Assembly: GCA_902362455.1 (NCBI GenBank)
Contig: CABIWJ010000005.1
Coordinates: 164,842 to 228,841 of the forward strand
Length of the DNA stretch: 64,000 bases
Origin: Eubacteriaceae bacterium
GTDB taxonomy: Bacteria; Bacillota; Clostridia; Lachnospirales; Lachnospiraceae
Reading direction: 5' to 3'
A program made the position numbers and the translations under genes. Below, in pieces: positions 62,486-64,000 of this stretch. The first letter of the stretch is position 1. Every line of letters starts with the position of its first letter. The notes below the pieces were generated by a model. It did not search any database and had not been told where the DNA came from. It worked only from the letters and a program-made list of their open reading frames with translations.

Positions 62486-64000
62486 CTACCCCACATTCTC
62501 CATTCCCTCTATATATGCTCCATGAGACATATTTACAAGCTTGATATTCTTAACGTCTTTAATTCGGTTTTCAATCCATTTTCTATAGATATTTAAGATG
62601 TTAGTAGTTGGTACAGACTCGCCCTTAACACTTTTAACATAGATACAGTGGTTAGAGGTGTCAACATTTTTAGTATCATATGAATGTGACTTATTATCGG
62701 TATATGCTAAGTCTAAACCGATTGTTGTAAGAGACTTACAATTGAATCTGAGTATTAAATCAATTGCACTGGTTGAAACTGAGCCGCCTGTTTCTATAAG
62801 AGACAGGTGGTTTTTGTTAGCATAACTTTCAGCGGGTTTATAACCGTATTGAAATAAAATGTATTTATCACCATTAAATGCTGCAACTGCATTACTGCAC
62901 GCTGTAGAAAGATAGATAAGAGAACTTCCAGTCGTATTGATATCTTTTACATGAGAAATCATATTATCCTGTGCATCAGTCATTATTACGTAGTCAGGGA
63001 TAATATTTTTATTCAATAATGTACGGTAAATTGTGCTTGCGCAGATAATAATTGTGTTGCTAGAAGCCATATTCTTCGCAAGATAATCAAAATAATAATT
63101 AAGTGATGGACCTGCGGCAACATATATAATGTCTTTAGATTTAAAATTATCCTTAAGGGTGTCAGCAGGTCTGCTATTTAACTTCATATTATAGTAGAAA
63201 TTCCAGTTAAGATATTTCTCCTGTGAATACATTGAACTAAAATTAATAAAATAATTATTAAGAGATTGCTTTAATACACCATCTTCTAATGTGGCTAATG
63301 ATGGATAGTGAATTAATAATGAAGAATTTTCTGAATTATTAAGTAAATTTTTGAAAGAATCAGCAAAATTATCTAATGGGCAGTATTCCAGAGAAAATCT
63401 GTCATTAGACAAAATGTCTGCCAAATCTATATACATAAATGCCATGGTAAGAACTTCGATATTAGTCTCGATGGCATTGATTCTGAAACGTCGGTCCGAT
63501 TCTAAGAGAGCCTTAATATGATATCCGAAACCAAAACCGAAAACATTGTAGTTATATGTGTCTGGTTTGGCATAATATCTAGCAAGCATACGTCCCTCAC
63601 TAAATGGATTTACATTAGAATGATAATAGACCGATTTATCATTTGTGGTTACCTTAAGTGTCGGAACACCAATGTTTGTCTGCTCTACATTGTAAATGTA
63701 TTGAGTCTGCGTTGAAAAAGAGGAAATGTATTTAGCAGAATTCTTCTGTATAAGTGTAATTAATGAAGTGTATTTACCTGAATTATCAGCATTTTTAAGG
63801 GCTTCAAGGTTATTATTAAGGTATTCTGGCTTAGGATTGGAGCCATCTGTGGAAATTCTTGTTTCTAAGATACTTTTAACTGAAGTAAGTAAAGAGATTT
63901 CTAACATATCTGCAAGGAGAACATAGTCAGCTTCAGATTGTGCATTCAGAATTGTTCCGAGATTATCAGTTACTAATGAAATTTCTTCGTCCGTAAACAT
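62486..64000 (-). CDS. Second Maf-family motility-associated glycosyltransferase (may run past window end)
   Basis: At least 504 residues. DUF115 core: IIYVAAGPSLNYYFDYLA, IPDYVIMTDAQDN, ETGGSVSTSAIDLILRF and LTTIGLDLAYTDNKSH. An ATG falls exactly at base 64000, so the true start and RBS may be outside. It faces the first Maf gene from the other side of the cassette and has clearly diverged from it; it is shorter at its C-terminus. Probably also acts on flagellin. Confidence 0.88.
   Translation of the reverse strand: MFTDEEISLVTDNLGTILNAQSEADYVLLADMLEISLLTSVKSILETRISTDGSNPKPEYLNNNLEALKNADNSGKYTSLITLIQKNSAKYISSFSTQTQYIYNVEQTNIGVPTLKVTTNDKSVYYHSNVNPFSEGRMLARYYAKPDTYNYNVFGFGFGYHIKALLESDRRFRINAIETNIEVLTMAFMYIDLADILSNDRFSLEYCPLDNFADSFKNLLNNSENSSLLIHYPSLATLEDGVLKQSLNNYFINFSSMYSQEKYLNWNFYYNMKLNSRPADTLKDNFKSKDIIYVAAGPSLNYYFDYLAKNMASSNTIIICASTIYRTLLNKNIIPDYVIMTDAQDNMISHVKDINTTGSSLIYLSTACSNAVAAFNGDKYILFQYGYKPAESYANKNHLSLIETGGSVSTSAIDLILRFNCKSLTTIGLDLAYTDNKSHSYDTKNVDTSNHCIYVKSVKGESVPTTNILNIYRKWIENRIKDVKNIKLVNMSHGAYIEGMENVG

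Overview
The window is low-GC DNA from a motile Firmicute, most likely a Lachnospiraceae member (Clostridia). The evidence is the gene order spoIIID - mbl - flhO/flgF - flgG - flgJ ... comF - yvyF - flgM - flgN - flgK - flgL - fliW - csrA - flaG - fliD - fliS - flagellin, AGGAGG-type ribosome binding sites, and a heterodimeric ABC exporter and a Bce-type peptide-resistance module of the kind common in this family. Genus cannot be fixed by eye. Almost all genes are on the + strand.

Layout. 1-760: end of a Ca2+-type P-ATPase. 1.1-9.1 kb: AraC regulator with a heterodimeric ABC exporter pair, a MATE exporter, a cytidylate-kinase-like protein and purC. 9.4-15.4 kb: a solitary Abi_2 (AbiD/F-like) gene, then a Bce-type two-component system plus ABC transporter. 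15.9-20.5 kb: PPK2, galE and a secreted ChW-repeat/Ig-like/CotH protein. 20.8-24.8 kb: a tight three-gene signalling operon (TIM-barrel-GAF-GGDEF protein, TIR protein with a YvyF-like tail, receiver-linked class III cyclase). 24.9-27.4 kb: an unrecognised gene, spoIIID, a glutamate dehydrogenase relic and an Lrp regulator. 28.2-46.8 kb: mbl and the late flagellar genes, interrupted by recD2 and comF. 47-58.6 kb: a flagellin glycosylation island (Maf, all six pseudaminic acid steps, and an ATP-grasp domain, radical SAM protein and LicD protein as extras). 58.7-64 kb: a minus-strand cytidylyltransferase, a three-gene cassette (Sce7726, Sce7725/beta-type, RES domain) that looks like an uncharacterised defence or toxin module, and a second Maf gene on the minus strand.

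The genes work together most clearly in the flagellar part. A sigma-28 promoter lies before flgM and another before flagellin. FliW and CsrA genes are present, and the flagellin leader carries a hairpin with GGA in its loop just upstream of the ribosome binding site, as expected for the FliW-CsrA-flagellin switch. Maf and the Pse enzymes would then decorate the flagellin.

Two families of structured intergenic repeats recur. Family A (five copies, about 981, 7411, 39579, 39727 and 59420) has three stems that change sequence while staying paired and a constant CTGATG loop; it usually ends at the ribosome binding site of the next gene. Family B (four copies, at 20629, 27403, 34895 and 35033) is a multi-hairpin element of about 135 bp. 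The best candidates for undescribed biology are the Sce7726/Sce7725/RES cassette, the GGDEF/TIR/cyclase operon, the cytidylyltransferase-ATP-grasp fusion and repeat family A.
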